Positions 1 through 9,931 of a DNA stretch of 38,999 bases are shown piece after piece. Each line of letters begins with the position of its first letter. The first letter of the stretch is position 1. The position numbers were made by a program, and so were the translations under genes. This DNA is from Thiogranum sp. Its GTDB lineage: Bacteria > Pseudomonadota > Gammaproteobacteria > DSM-19610. The notes beneath the pieces are model-generated. The model worked only from the letters and a program-made list of their open reading frames with translations, did no database searches and was not told the origin of the DNA. The stretch covers positions 1 through 38,999 of the forward strand of contig JASBST010000054.1 in the NCBI GenBank assembly GCA_030148775.1, read 5' to 3'.

Positions 1-400
1 CTTCCTTCTTGCTCATTTTCTCGAAGGTCCCGTCCAGTTCCATGGCTTCCAGATCTTTCAGACGCTTGATCGACTGGCGCACGGTCTTGAAGTTGGTCAT
101 CATGCCGCCCAGCCAACGGTGATTGACATAGGGCATTTTACAGCGGGCGGCTTCGCTACGGATGGTGTCACGCGCCGAGCGCTTGGTGCCGACAAACAGA
201 ATGGTGCCCTTGTTGCCCACCAGCTTGCCGATGAAATTCAGCGCATCATTATAAAGCGGAAGGGTCTTTTCCAGATTAATGATATGGATTTTGCTGCGTT
301 CGCCGAAAATGAAGGGTGCCATTTTCGGATTCCAGAAACGGGCCTGATGCCCAAAATGCACGCCAGCTTCAAGCATTTGGCGCATGCTTACGGTAGACAT
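1..400 (-). CDS. rpsB: 30S ribosomal protein S2 (partial, 3' end outside window)
   Basis: Read leftward from the ATG at 398-400, the frame encodes a protein beginning [19 protein letters not shown] and continuing through [14 protein letters not shown] and the block [19 protein letters not shown], all diagnostic of ribosomal protein S2. About 133 of the usual roughly 240-260 residues lie in the window; the rest is beyond base 1. S2 binds late to the 30S body and contacts S1. A GAGG ribosome binding site sits about 8 bases before the ATG. The gene is divergent from map, as in E. coli, where tsf follows rpsB. The leader carries inverted repeats (separate entry). Confidence 0.97.
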   Translation of the reverse strand, partial: MSTVSMRQMLEAGVHFGHQARFWNPKMAPFIFGERSKIHIINLEKTLPLYNDALNFIGKLVGNKGTILFVGTKRSARDTIRSEAARCKMPYVNHRWLGGMMTNFKTVRQSIKRLKDLEAMELDGTFEKMSKKE

Positions 401-546
401 AGTATAAACCTCATTGCAGGGTTGAGCCTCCATACGCCCCTTGGCGGCAACCCGTCTCCGGGCACCCGGCCGCAAGTGTCGGCGTATGTGTGGATTCAGT
501 TCCGTACCGCCTGGGCTTTACGAAACACGTAGTTAACAAGCCGCGC
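401..546 (-). promoter_or_regulatory. Structured rpsB mRNA leader (probable S2 autoregulatory element)
   Basis: The untranslated leader of rpsB, about 140 bases, contains nested inverted repeats. An outer arm CATACGCC at 431-438 pairs perfectly with GGCGTATG at 481-488. Inside it an imperfect CTTGCGG/CCGCCAAG arm encloses a CCGGG-TG-CCCGG hairpin at 458-469. Conserved stem-loops in rpsB leaders that mediate feedback by S2 are known in gammaproteobacteria. Equating this leader with that element is inference; the pairing itself is visible. Confidence 0.6.
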
Positions 547-575
547 TTTATACCATACACTACCCCTAACAGCAA
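547..575 (-). promoter_or_regulatory. rpsB promoter, sigma70 type
   Basis: On the minus strand TTGCTG (570-575) is followed after exactly 17 bases by TATAAA (547-552). This is a near-consensus sigma70 promoter about 140 bases upstream of the rpsB start codon. Confidence 0.65.
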
Positions 576-627
576 TCATTCCGGCAACTTAGCCGGGCCT
601 CTGGGACCATTCATCAGCAGCTGAAGC

Positions 628-643
628 CCGCCGTCCGCGGCGG
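628..643 (+). repeat. GC-rich hairpin just upstream of map
   Basis: CCGCCG-TCCG-CGGCGG forms a perfect 6-bp stem with a four-base loop ending 12 bases before the map ATG. It could mask the weak ribosome binding site (ATGGGA). Its function is unknown. Confidence 0.4.
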
Positions 644-655
644 CTATGGGACGTC

Positions 656-1357
656 ATGGCAGCCAGCATCAAAACCAACGAAGAAATCGACAAAATGCGT
701 GTCGCCGGCCGACTCGCCGCCGAAGTGCTCGAAATGATCGGGCCCCACGTCCAGCCGGGCATCACCACTGCCGAACTGGACCGTATCTGTCATGACTATA
801 TCGTCAACGAGCAGCAGGCGATCCCGGCCCCCCTCAATTACCGCGGTTTCCCCAAGTCGATCTGCACCAGTCTCAATCACCAGGTCTGTCACGGCATTCC
901 CGGCGATCGTCGCCTGAAGGCCGGCGACATGCTCAACATCGACGTCACGGTGATCAAGGATGGCTTTCACGGTGACACCAGCAAGATTTTTTTTGTCGGC
1001 GAACCCTCGGTGATCGCCAGACGACTGGCCGGCGTAACCTATGAGTGTATGTGTCTGGGCATCCGGATGGTGAGGCCGGGCGTGCAACTGGGCGATATCG
1101 GTCATGCCATTCAACGTCATGCCGAGGCGCACAATTACTCCATTGTCAGGGAGTACTGCGGGCACGGCATCGGGCGGGAGTTCCACGAGGATCCGCAGGT
1201 GCTGCATTACGGCCGTCCTGGAACCGGGATGACTCTGGAGCCCGGCATGACCTTCACCATCGAACCGATGGTGAACGTCGGGCGGCGCCAGACCAAGCTG
1301 CTCAAAGACGGCTGGACCGTGGTCACCAAGGACCATAGCCTCTCGGCGCAATGGTAA
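656..1357 (+). CDS. map: Methionine aminopeptidase type I, interrupted by an in-frame TAA
   Basis: MAP removes the N-terminal methionine from nascent proteins and uses a dinuclear metal site. Four of the five ligands are present: Asp96 (NIDVT), Asp107 (HGDTS), His170 (CGHGIG) and Glu203 (TIEP). The frame then reaches SAQW and a TAA at 1355-1357, exactly where the fifth ligand (E. coli Glu235, in QYEHT) should be. The frame stays open after the stop and encodes a normal MAP C-terminus (HTVLVTPSGYEVLTLRPDESI) ending in TGA at 1421-1423. One G-to-T change in a GAA codon explains everything. As written, the product lacks the last ligand and about 22 residues. The TGA of the full frame overlaps the glnD ATG, which supports the full-length gene as the ancestral form. 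Confidence 0.93.
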   Translation: MAASIKTNEEIDKMRVAGRLAAEVLEMIGPHVQPGITTAELDRICHDYIVNEQQAIPAPLNYRGFPKSICTSLNHQVCHGIPGDRRLKAGDMLNIDVTVIKDGFHGDTSKIFFVGEPSVIARRLAGVTYECMCLGIRMVRPGVQLGDIGHAIQRHAEAHNYSIVREYCGHGIGREFHEDPQVLHYGRPGTGMTLEPGMTFTIEPMVNVGRRQTKLLKDGWTVVTKDHSLSAQW

Positions 1358-1423
1358 CACACCGTGCTGGTGACTCCTTCCGGCTACGAGGTGCTGACGC
1401 TGCGCCCGGACGAATCCATCTGA
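1355..1423 (+). other. map: Detached 3' remnant of map after the in-frame stop
   Basis: This stretch is in the same frame as map and encodes the expected terminal segment beginning HTVLVTPSGYEVLTL. It is a continuation of map beyond the TAA, not a separate gene, and needs no frameshift to join. Its TGA shares a base with the glnD start codon. Confidence 0.85.
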
Positions 1424-4104
1424 TGATCGGCGAATCCGTCCCAGCCGTGCATGATCGTGCCGCCCACGCGGGCGATCCACCCTTTTCGCTGTGGTTCGAC
1501 ACCGGCCTGCTCAAAAACAGCGCGCCGCAGGGATACCGCCGCTTCCTGCAACAGGTACGCGAAGTGCTGGCGCAGCGCTTCGCTGCGGGCGAGGACATCA
1601 TCGCCCTGATCCACGCCCGCAGCTGGGCCGTCGATCAGGTGCTGGCACGCTGTTGGGAGCATTGGCTGGGCGGGTTCGAGGGTACCCTGGTTGCCGTGGG
1701 CGGCTACGGCCGTTGCGAACTCCTCCCCGGCTCGGACGTCGATATCATGGTGCTGTTGGACAGCGTCGAAGACTCGGACTCGGGCAGCCGCCTGGAAGGC
1801 ATGCTCACGCAATTGTGGGACATCGGCCTGGAAGTCGGTCACAGCGTGCGTACCCTGCAGGAATGCCACGATCAGGCCGGCGCCGACATCACAGTGGCGA
1901 CCAACCTGATGGAGGCGCGGCGCGTGTGTGGCTCGGCGGCGCTGTTCGAGCAGTTGCGGCGGCGCACCGGGCCGGACAGTCTGTGGCCGAGCCCGGCGTT
2001 TTTCGCCGCCAAGCTCGAAGAGCAGGAGCGACGTTACAAGCGGTTTGACGACGCGGTCTATAACCTCGAACCCAATGTCAAGGAAGGCCCCGGCGGTCTG
2101 CGTGACGGCCAGATGATCGCCTGGGTGTTCAAGCGCCACTTCGGTTCCGATCAGCTCCGGAAACTGATCGCCCACGGCTTCATCAGCGATGAGGAATACG
2201 CCGAGCTGATGGAAAGTCAGCGCTTTTTGTGGCGGGTGCGCTTCGGCATGCACCAGATCACCGGACGCCGCGAGGACCGGCTGCTGTTCGATCACCAACG
2301 CACGCTGGCCAAACAGTTCGGCTACCACGACGAGGCCCACCACCTCGCCGTGGAGTGGTTCATGAAAGACTATTATCTGGCCATCCGGCAACTCAGCCTG
2401 CTCAACGAGATGCTGTTACAGCTGTTCAAGGAGGCGATACTATACGCCGAAGAGGAACTCAGCGCGCCGCAGAAGATCAACCGTCGCTTTCAGGCACGCA
2501 ATGGCTTCCTCGAAGTGGCTTATGACAGCGTGTTCGAACACTATCCCTTCGCAATGCTGGAAGTGTTTTTGATCCTGCAACAGCAACCCGAATTGCAGGG
2601 GATAAGAGCGGCGACCATACGGCTTCTGCGCGAATACCAGCACTTGATAGATGACGAGTTCCGCGCCGATATCCGCTGCCGCAGCCTGTTCATGGAAATA
2701 TTCCGCCAACCCAGGGGACTCACGCACGAACTGCGGCGAATGAACCGTTACGGCATTCTGGCGGCCTATTATCCGCCTTTTCAGGCAATTGTCGGTCAAA
2801 TGCAGCACGACCTCTTCCACGCCTATACCGTGGACGAGCACACGCTGTTCGTCGTTCGCAACCTGCGGCGTTTCACCGTGCCGGCTCACGCCCACGAATT
2901 CCCCTTGTGCAGCCGGGTGGCGGACAGTATCCCGAAGCCCGAGCTTCTGTACCTGGCTGGTTTTTTCCACGACATCGCCAAGGGTCGCGGCGGCAGTCAC
3001 TCCGAACTCGGCGCCATCGACGCGCGCGAGTTCCTCGCCCGCCACGGCTTCAGTGAGTACGACTGCAATCTGGTCGCCTGGCTGGTCGAGAATCACCTGC
3101 TGATGTCGAGCGTGGCGCAACGACGCGACATATCCGACCCGGAGGTGATCCACGAGTTTGCCTGTCAGGTGGGCGCGCGTACGCGCCTCGACTTCCTTTA
3201 TCTGCTGACCGTTGCCGATATCTGCGGTACCAACCCGACGCTATGGAACAGCTGGAAGGACGCGCTGCTCAAGGAGCTGTACAACGCCACCCGTAGCGCA
3301 CTGCTGCGGGGGCTGGAAAACCCGTTGCATCGCGAAGAGCTGATTGGCGACATCAAAAGCGCCGCGCGCGCCCTGCTTCTCGCGCAGGGCATCGACGCGC
3401 AACTGCTGGAAACCCTGTGGCAGGATCTGCCGGAAGATTATTTTTTACGCCACAAGGTCGACGAAGTCGTCTGGCATGCCGGAATCATCCTCGAGCCCGG
3501 CAACAGCGACGGGGTACGCGTCGCGCTGCAACCGCATTCGGAACGCGGCGGCAGCGCGTTGTTCATTTACACGCCTGTGATGGACCGGCTGTTCAGCCGC
3601 ACCACCGCCCTGCTCGATCAGTTGGGCCTGACGATCACCGAGGCGCGGATTATCACTACCGCGCGCGCCTATGCCGTGGATACCTATCAGGTGCTTAACG
3701 CCTCGGGCGAACCGGTATTGGATCGCTATCAGGGCCAGGAACTCGTGACCCTGCTCGAACAGGCGCTGGCGCAACCCGAGGGCGAAGCCGCGGCGGTGAC
3801 GCGTGCTCCGCCGCGCCGGCTGCGGCATTTCAAAGTGCGGACAAGGGTCGGTTTCGAGCACGATGAAATCGCCCAGCGCACCGTCGTGGAATTGGTCACC
3901 ACCGATTACCCGGGTCTGTTGTCGCGCGTCGGGCGGGTATTCTTCAATAACGCGATTCAGTTGCAGAACGCCAAAATAACCACTTTCGGCTCACAGGCCG
4001 AAGACGTGTTCTTCGTTACCGACATGCAAGGCCGTCCGCTCACCGAACAACAACAAAACGATCTGCGCGCAAGCCTGACCGAGGCGCTGGACGACGCCGA
4101 CTAA
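1423..4104 (+). CDS. glnD: Bifunctional [protein-PII] uridylyltransferase/uridylyl-removing enzyme
   Basis: GlnD senses glutamine and adds UMP to, or removes it from, PII proteins (GlnB/GlnK), setting glutamine synthetase activity. The 893-residue product has the nucleotidyltransferase motif GGYGRCELLPGSDVDI at about 93-108, an HD phosphohydrolase motif (FFHDIAKGRGGSHSELG) near 513-530 and two C-terminal ACT regions (about 705-790 and 820-893) that bind glutamine. I chose the ATG at 1423 because it overlaps the TGA of the full map frame (TGATG), implying translational coupling. The longer in-frame start at 1351 lies inside map and adds residues that are only shifted map sequence. The length matches the family. 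Its stop overlaps that of the convergent VOC gene. Confidence 0.96.
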   Translation: MIGESVPAVHDRAAHAGDPPFSLWFDTGLLKNSAPQGYRRFLQQVREVLAQRFAAGEDIIALIHARSWAVDQVLARCWEHWLGGFEGTLVAVGGYGRCELLPGSDVDIMVLLDSVEDSDSGSRLEGMLTQLWDIGLEVGHSVRTLQECHDQAGADITVATNLMEARRVCGSAALFEQLRRRTGPDSLWPSPAFFAAKLEEQERRYKRFDDAVYNLEPNVKEGPGGLRDGQMIAWVFKRHFGSDQLRKLIAHGFISDEEYAELMESQRFLWRVRFGMHQITGRREDRLLFDHQRTLAKQFGYHDEAHHLAVEWFMKDYYLAIRQLSLLNEMLLQLFKEAILYAEEELSAPQKINRRFQARNGFLEVAYDSVFEHYPFAMLEVFLILQQQPELQGIRAATIRLLREYQHLIDDEFRADIRCRSLFMEIFRQPRGLTHELRRMNRYGILAAYYPPFQAIVGQMQHDLFHAYTVDEHTLFVVRNLRRFTVPAHAHEFPLCSRVADSIPKPELLYLAGFFHDIAKGRGGSHSELGAIDAREFLARHGFSEYDCNLVAWLVENHLLMSSVAQRRDISDPEVIHEFACQVGARTRLDFLYLLTVADICGTNPTLWNSWKDALLKELYNATRSALLRGLENPLHREELIGDIKSAARALLLAQGIDAQLLETLWQDLPEDYFLRHKVDEVVWHAGIILEPGNSDGVRVALQPHSERGGSALFIYTPVMDRLFSRTTALLDQLGLTITEARIITTARAYAVDTYQVLNASGEPVLDRYQGQELVTLLEQALAQPEGEAAAVTRAPPRRLRHFKVRTRVGFEHDEIAQRTVVELVTTDYPGLLSRVGRVFFNNAIQLQNAKITTFGSQAEDVFFVTDMQGRPLTEQQQNDLRASLTEALDDAD

Positions 4105-4475
4105 GACGGTGCGGCTTCGATCAGTTCCAGCCCGTTGCCGTCCGGATCGCGCACAAACGCCGCCTGCCGCCCCGAGCGGCTGCGGGTGAAGTCGACTCCG
4201 GCCCGTTCCAGACGTTGCAGATACGTCGCCAGATTCTCCACTTGCAGCGCCAGATGCCGGTCTCGGCCCGGGTGCGACGGACGCTCGCTCACCGGGTCGG
4301 CATTGTGCACTTGCAGCAAATGGATCTGCTGCCCGCCGACTTTCAGCCAGGCGCCATCGAACCCCATTTCCGGTCGGCTCCGGTCCACTTCAAGCCCGAG
4401 CAGATCGACATAGAAACGCAGTGCCGCGGCGACATCGGCGACCACCAGGCTGACGTGATGGATGCGCGCGCTCAT
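4101..4475 (-). CDS. VOC (glyoxalase/bleomycin-resistance) family protein
   Basis: This 124-residue protein begins MSARIHHVSLVVADVAAALRFYVDLLGLEV, the standard first beta-alpha-beta unit of a vicinal-oxygen-chelate protein. The second half has HLALQVENLATYLQRL and FVRDPDGNGLELIEA. Metal-binding positions of the fold (His6 or His7, a central His in RHLALQV, Glu in LELIE) are present. The substrate cannot be told from sequence: lyase, dioxygenase or binding protein are all possible. The start was set at the ATG whose bases overlap the stop of the upstream EamA gene (ATGA); the longer frame runs back into that gene. The two probably form an operon. Confidence 0.82.
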   Translation of the reverse strand: MSARIHHVSLVVADVAAALRFYVDLLGLEVDRSRPEMGFDGAWLKVGGQQIHLLQVHNADPVSERPSHPGRDRHLALQVENLATYLQRLERAGVDFTRSRSGRQAAFVRDPDGNGLELIEAAPS

Positions 4476-5353
4476 GCAGCGGTTTTCACCTGAGCGTGCG
4501 CCGCCAGATAACCGGCGAGCACGATCAGCAGGCCGCCAAGCCATTCCTGCATCAGCACCCGCTCGTCGGTCAACAACATCGCCGACAAGGCGCCGACCAC
4601 CAGCTCAAACAACAGAATCACCGCGGACCGGTGTACCGGCATGTGTGTCACCCCATAGATCACGCTCACAGTCATAATACTGAAGCCCAGCCAACCCAAC
4701 AGCAACGCGCCCGTCCAGGCGCCGGGCTGCGCCTGTGGCACCGGTTCGCCAGAGAGCAGAATCCAGACAGCGGCCACCAGCACCACGCCCAGCCAATCGG
4801 CCGCCGCCTTGTCGCGCACGGTAACGGCGTGCAGCTTGCGCACCAGCACATTGGAAAAGGCGAAGGCCATGCCGGAGGAAGCCGCCAGCCAATCGGCACG
4901 ATCCCGGGGCCAGGGCAGGCCGATTTGCGGGTCCCACAACATAGTGACCGCCCCAGCTATCGCCAGCGTAAACACCACCAGACCCTGACGACCGGGGTGC
5001 TCGCCAAGCAGCAACCAGCCGAGGATCAGCGCCCACAGCGGGGACAGATAGAACAACAACAACACCCGCACCACATTGCCATCGATAACCGCCAGCACGA
5101 AGGAAACGTTACACCAGCCGACCGCGAGCGCCATCAGTGCCATCAACAGCGGGCTGGCGCGCCAGGCGGCGCCGCTGCGCCGCAGCCACACGCCGCCAAG
5201 CGCCAGCGCCGCGCCATAGCTCGTCAGCGAAGCCCAGAGCCCGCCGATGCCGTGCGCGTCGAGCAGGCGCAGCGGATACCACACCAGCCCCCAGAGGCTG
5301 GCGGCGAGCAATAAACTGGCGATCGGGAGGAATCGGTGATTGGAGGCCGGCAT
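4472..5353 (-). CDS. EamA/DMT-family membrane transporter
   Basis: A 293-residue protein with about ten hydrophobic helices in two repeated halves, the drug/metabolite transporter layout. The N-terminus ASLWGLVWYPLRLL and the second-half segments SGMAFAFSNVLVRKL and SAVILLFELVVGALSAMLL fit EamA permeases. Such proteins export amino acids or other small metabolites in some bacteria; the substrate here is unknown. It is divergent from dapC with 47 bases between, and overlaps the VOC gene by four bases. Confidence 0.85.
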   Translation of the reverse strand: MPASNHRFLPIASLLLAASLWGLVWYPLRLLDAHGIGGLWASLTSYGAALALGGVWLRRSGAAWRASPLLMALMALAVGWCNVSFVLAVIDGNVVRVLLLFYLSPLWALILGWLLLGEHPGRQGLVVFTLAIAGAVTMLWDPQIGLPWPRDRADWLAASSGMAFAFSNVLVRKLHAVTVRDKAAADWLGVVLVAAVWILLSGEPVPQAQPGAWTGALLLGWLGFSIMTVSVIYGVTHMPVHRSAVILLFELVVGALSAMLLTDERVLMQEWLGGLLIVLAGYLAAHAQVKTAA

Positions 5354-5368
5354 CAGTTTCCGTATACT
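5340..5368 (+). promoter_or_regulatory. Probable dapC promoter
   Basis: TTGGAG (5340-5345), 17 bases, then TATACT (5363-5368), giving a leader of about 26 bases to the dapC ATG. No Shine-Dalgarno sequence is visible in that leader. The promoter lies over the start of the divergent EamA gene. Confidence 0.5.
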
Positions 5369-5400
5369 TGCTGTTTTCCTGTCATATCCTGCTCGTTTTC

Positions 5401-6597
5401 ATGAATCCGGACCTGGCCCGCCTGCAACCCTATCCGTTCGAGCGCCTGGCGAGTTTGTTCGCCGGTGTGACGCCGCCCGGCGGCTTGTCGCCCATTCGTC
5501 TGTCGATCGGTGAACCGCGCCATGCCGCGCCCGCCTTCGTCGCCGAGACGCTGACGCAACACCTGCAAGGGCTGTCACAGTATCCGTCGACACGCGGCGG
5601 CGAAAGCTTGCGCGAGACGATCGCCCGGTGGTTGCAGCGGCGCTATCAATTACCGGCGGGCAGCCTCGACCCGGCGCGCCACCTGTTGCCGGTCAACGGC
5701 ACCCGGGAAGCCCTTTTTGCCATCGCCCAGTGCATCGTCGATCGGGGATCTGCGCCGCTGGTGTTGATGCCAAACCCCTTTTATCAGATCTATGAGGGCG
5801 CTGCATTACTCGCCGGCGCGCAACCCGCGTTCTACAACCTGACGGCGGAAAATGATTACCTGCCCGATTTCGACGCGATCGACGACGCCGTGTGGGAACG
5901 CTGTCAGCTGTTCTACCTGTGTTCGCCAGGCAACCCCGCCGGCCGCGTCAGCGATCTGTCGGCGCTACAGGCGCTCATCGGACGCGCCGAACGCCACGAC
6001 TTCGTCATCGTCGCTGACGAATGCTACGCGGAAATCTATCTGGACGAAACACAACCGCCGGCGGGACTGCTGCAGGCCGCCGCCGCCCTGGGCAACCGGG
6101 ACTACAGCCGCTGCCTGGTCTTTCACAGTTTATCCAAGCGCTCCAACCTTCCCGGCCTGCGCTCCGGCTTCGTCGCCGGCGACGCCGAGCTGATCGAGGC
6201 CTTTTTCCGCTATCGCACCTATCATGGCTGCGCCATGCCCCCGGCTACCCAGGCCGCCAGCCACAGCGCCTGGAGCGATGAGCGGCACGTGGTCGAAAAC
6301 CGCCGCCTGTACCGGGAAAAGTTCGCCGCCGTTACCGATATACTGGTGCCGGTGCTCGAATCGACCACCCCGCCGGCGGGCTTCTATCTGTGGCCGCGCA
6401 TCCCGATCGACGACGAGCGTTTCGCCCGCGGATTGCTGCAACAACAAAATGTCATCGTGCTGCCAGGGTCCTACCTGTCGCGCGACACAGCGGCGGGCAA
6501 CCCGGGCGCACGGCACGTGCGCATGGCGCTGGTCGCCCCGCTGGACGAATGTATCGACGCCGCGCAACGCATACGTGGCTATATGGAAACCTTATAA
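5401..6597 (+). CDS. dapC: Succinyldiaminopimelate transaminase
   Basis: PLP-dependent fold-type I aminotransferase, 398 residues, converting N-succinyl-2-amino-6-ketopimelate with glutamate to N-succinyl-LL-diaminopimelate in lysine and peptidoglycan-precursor synthesis. Visible motifs are [20 protein letters not shown], the PLP-contacting DECYAEIY, the Schiff-base lysine in [16 protein letters not shown], and an Arg near the C-terminus in RHVRMALV that binds the substrate carboxylate. The assignment as DapC rather than another aminotransferase rests on its place directly before dapD and dapE. The start at 5401 gives the normal family N-terminus [16 protein letters not shown]; a longer frame from 5137 runs through the opposite-strand EamA gene. 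Confidence 0.92.
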   Translation: MNPDLARLQPYPFERLASLFAGVTPPGGLSPIRLSIGEPRHAAPAFVAETLTQHLQGLSQYPSTRGGESLRETIARWLQRRYQLPAGSLDPARHLLPVNGTREALFAIAQCIVDRGSAPLVLMPNPFYQIYEGAALLAGAQPAFYNLTAENDYLPDFDAIDDAVWERCQLFYLCSPGNPAGRVSDLSALQALIGRAERHDFVIVADECYAEIYLDETQPPAGLLQAAAALGNRDYSRCLVFHSLSKRSNLPGLRSGFVAGDAELIEAFFRYRTYHGCAMPPATQAASHSAWSDERHVVENRRLYREKFAAVTDILVPVLESTTPPAGFYLWPRIPIDDERFARGLLQQQNVIVLPGSYLSRDTAAGNPGARHVRMALVAPLDECIDAAQRIRGYMETL

Positions 6598-6619
6598 CAG
6601 CATAACAGCGGAGAAACTC

Positions 6620-7441
6620 ATGAACGACCTGCAGGACACTATCGATGAAGCTTTCGAACGACGCGCGGACATAACGCCGCGCAGCGTGGAAACCCATGTC
6701 AAGGAAGCCACGCTGGAAGCCATCCGCCTGCTCGACAGCGGACAGGCACGGGTGGCGGAGAAAAAGGATGGCGCCTGGGTGGTCAACGACTGGTTGAAGA
6801 AAGCCGTGTTGTTGTCCTTCCGGATTCAGGACAACGAATTCATGAAGGGTGGTTTTACCAACTATTACGACAAAGTCAGCTCCAAATACGCTGATCACAA
6901 TGCGCGCGAGTTTCGCGCCAGCGGTGTGCGCGTGGTCCCGCCGGCGACCGCGCGCTTCGGGGCTCATATCGCTTCGGGAGTGGTATTGATGCCCTCCTAC
7001 GTCAACATCGGTGCGTATGTGGACAGCGGGACCATGGTGGACACCTGGGCCACGGTCGGTTCCTGCGCCCAGATCGGCAAGAACGTGCATCTTTCCGGTG
7101 GCGTGGGGATCGGCGGGGTGCTCGAGCCGGTGCAGGCGGCGCCGACGATCATCGAGGACAATTGCTTCATCGGCGCGCGCTCCGAGGTCGTCGAGGGGGT
7201 CATTGTCGAAGAGGGGTCGGTGATCTCCATGGGCGTCTATATCGGCCAGAGCACGCGCATCTACGACCGTGAAAATGACGAAATCCTCTATGGCCGGATT
7301 CCAGCCGACTCCGTCGTGGTCTCCGGCAACCTGCCGTCGAAGGACGGCAAATACAGTCTTTACTGCGCGGTCATTGTGAAAAAAGTGGATGAAAAGACGC
7401 GCGGGAAAGTCGGCATCAACGAACTTCTGCGGGATATCTGA
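6620..7441 (+). CDS. dapD: 2,3,4,5-tetrahydropyridine-2,6-dicarboxylate N-succinyltransferase
   Basis: DapD transfers succinyl from succinyl-CoA to tetrahydrodipicolinate. The 273-residue product (family about 274) has the left-handed beta-helix hexapeptide repeats. It includes [40 protein letters not shown] and [20 protein letters not shown], nearly identical to the E. coli protein, and the C-terminal [24 protein letters not shown] ribosome binding site stands 7 bases before the ATG. It lies 22 bases after dapC in the same operon. Confidence 0.97.
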   Translation: MNDLQDTIDEAFERRADITPRSVETHVKEATLEAIRLLDSGQARVAEKKDGAWVVNDWLKKAVLLSFRIQDNEFMKGGFTNYYDKVSSKYADHNAREFRASGVRVVPPATARFGAHIASGVVLMPSYVNIGAYVDSGTMVDTWATVGSCAQIGKNVHLSGGVGIGGVLEPVQAAPTIIEDNCFIGARSEVVEGVIVEEGSVISMGVYIGQSTRIYDRENDEILYGRIPADSVVVSGNLPSKDGKYSLYCAVIVKKVDEKTRGKVGINELLRDI

Positions 7442-7455
7442 TCGCAGGCAGCCTC

Positions 7456-7797
7456 ATGGTCACTATCTACGGAATCAAAAACTGCGACACCATGAAAAAA
7501 GCCATGCGCTGGCTGGAGGAACATGGCGTCGACTATCGTTTTCACGATTATCGCAAACAAGGACTGGACGAGGACCGCTTGCTGGCCTGGGAAAAGGAAC
7601 TGGGTTGGGAAACTCTGCTCAATCGGCGCGGCATGCTCTGGCGCAAATTGCCTGCGGCGACGCGCGATAATATCGGGCGTGAGTCGGCCCTGGCCTGCAT
7701 GCGGGAGAATCCGGGGATCATCAAACGGCCGCTGCTGGATCTGGGGCACCGGCGCATTGTCGGTTTCAAAGCCGAGGAATACGCCGGGCTGTTCTGA
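7456..7797 (+). CDS. ArsC/Spx-family thioredoxin-fold reductase (YffB type)
   Basis: A 113-residue protein starting MVTIYGIKNCDTMKKAMRWL. A single active-site Cys (CDT) in the thioredoxin fold and the later segment GIIKRPLLDL are typical of the ArsC/Spx/YffB family. True arsenate reductase needs further residues, and the YffB branch, which commonly sits between dapD and dapE in gammaproteobacteria, has no settled substrate. It follows dapD by 14 bases. An arsenate-resistance role is not supported by the context. Confidence 0.88.
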   Translation: MVTIYGIKNCDTMKKAMRWLEEHGVDYRFHDYRKQGLDEDRLLAWEKELGWETLLNRRGMLWRKLPAATRDNIGRESALACMRENPGIIKRPLLDLGHRRIVGFKAEEYAGLF

Positions 7798-7804
7798 GCG
7801 CTGA

Positions 7805-9004
<1,200 letters not shown>

Positions 9005-9049
9005 CCGATGTACCTCGATAAAAACCACGCCGGGAGCTCCGTACGGCCA

Positions 9050-9916
9050 ATGAACCTGACGAAACTGCTGTTGATCGCGGCGTCGCTGATCTGGCTCGGC
9101 GGGTGCAGCATGGGACAGATGGTGGCGCGCACGTCGGTGTCCATCATGGACGGCAACATCGATGCCATGAACCGGGAAACGGATCTGGCGCTGGCGGCCA
9201 CCGCCATACCGGCCAATATCAAGCTGATCGAAGGGCTGATTGTGGAAGACCCGCGCAACACCGCGTTGCTGGTGAATGCCGCGCAGGCCTTTTACGGTTA
9301 TGCCTTCGGCTTTGTCGAACAGAAGGATCCGGAACGAGCCGACGCGCTGTACGCCCGCGGCGTGCAGTACGCACTGCGGGCGTTGCGCGTGTACGGTTTC
9401 GATATCGATCTGTCGCGCGCGCAACCCGAGGCGCTTGATCGCGCCCTGTCAGGTCTGCGCAAAAGCGCTGTGCCGGCGCTTTTCTGGACGGCTTCCAACT
9501 GGTCCAAGCAGATCGATCTGAACCGCAGCGATCCGGCCCGCATCGCCCAACTCAGCAGCGCCGAACGGTTGATGCACCGGGTCGGCGAACTCGATCCGGA
9601 ATTTTATTACGGCGGCGTGCACTTGTTTTACGGGGTTTATTATGGCGGCCGCGCACCGATGCTGGGGGGTGACTACGCCAAATCGGAGCAGGCGTTCGCG
9701 CGCGCGCGCGCCGCCACCGGCGGCAGGCTGTTGCTGGTCGACGTCTTTCAGGCCGAGTATCTGGAGCGGCAGCGACTGGACGCGGAGGCCTTCGCCCGCC
9801 TGCTCAACGGCGTCCTTGAAAAGCCGCTGGGTACGTTTCCTGAAATGGCGCTGGCCAATCAGATCGCGCGCCAGCGCGCCCGCGCCCTGCTCGCCAAACA
9901 ACACGACTGGTTCTGA
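9050..9916 (+). CDS. TRAP transporter TatT-family lipoprotein (TPR component)
   Basis: A 288-residue lipoprotein: the signal segment KLLLIAASLIWLGGC ends in a lipobox with Cys19. The body is helical repeats with family blocks GNIDAMNRETDLALAATA, ALLVNAAQAFYGYAFGFVEQ and FYYGGVHLFYGVYYGG. This is the TatT family known from Treponema pallidum Tp0956, a trimeric TPR lipoprotein that partners a periplasmic TRAP binding protein (TPAT systems). The start at 9050 gives a clean lipoprotein signal; a longer in-frame ATG at 9008 adds 14 residues with no function. It heads a four-gene TRAP operon 45 bases after dapE. Confidence 0.86.
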   Translation: MNLTKLLLIAASLIWLGGCSMGQMVARTSVSIMDGNIDAMNRETDLALAATAIPANIKLIEGLIVEDPRNTALLVNAAQAFYGYAFGFVEQKDPERADALYARGVQYALRALRVYGFDIDLSRAQPEALDRALSGLRKSAVPALFWTASNWSKQIDLNRSDPARIAQLSSAERLMHRVGELDPEFYYGGVHLFYGVYYGGRAPMLGGDYAKSEQAFARARAATGGRLLLVDVFQAEYLERQRLDAEAFARLLNGVLEKPLGTFPEMALANQIARQRARALLAKQHDWF

Positions 9917-9931
9917 TTAGGGGGCACACCG

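Noticed and set aside
1355-1357. TAA reassigned to glutamate
   Set aside because: TAA is used as an ordinary terminator by other genes here, for example glnD, and no other conserved gene has an internal TAA.
656-1423. A frameshift in map
   Set aside because: The sequence after the stop is in the same frame, so a point change to TAA is enough and no indel is needed.
1384-2391. A minus-strand frame of 335 codons within glnD
   Set aside because: Antisense to the well-conserved nucleotidyltransferase domain of glnD; no domain of its own.
7456-7797. Arsenate reductase for arsenic resistance
   Set aside because: No ars regulator or pump is nearby; position between dapD and dapE fits the YffB branch.
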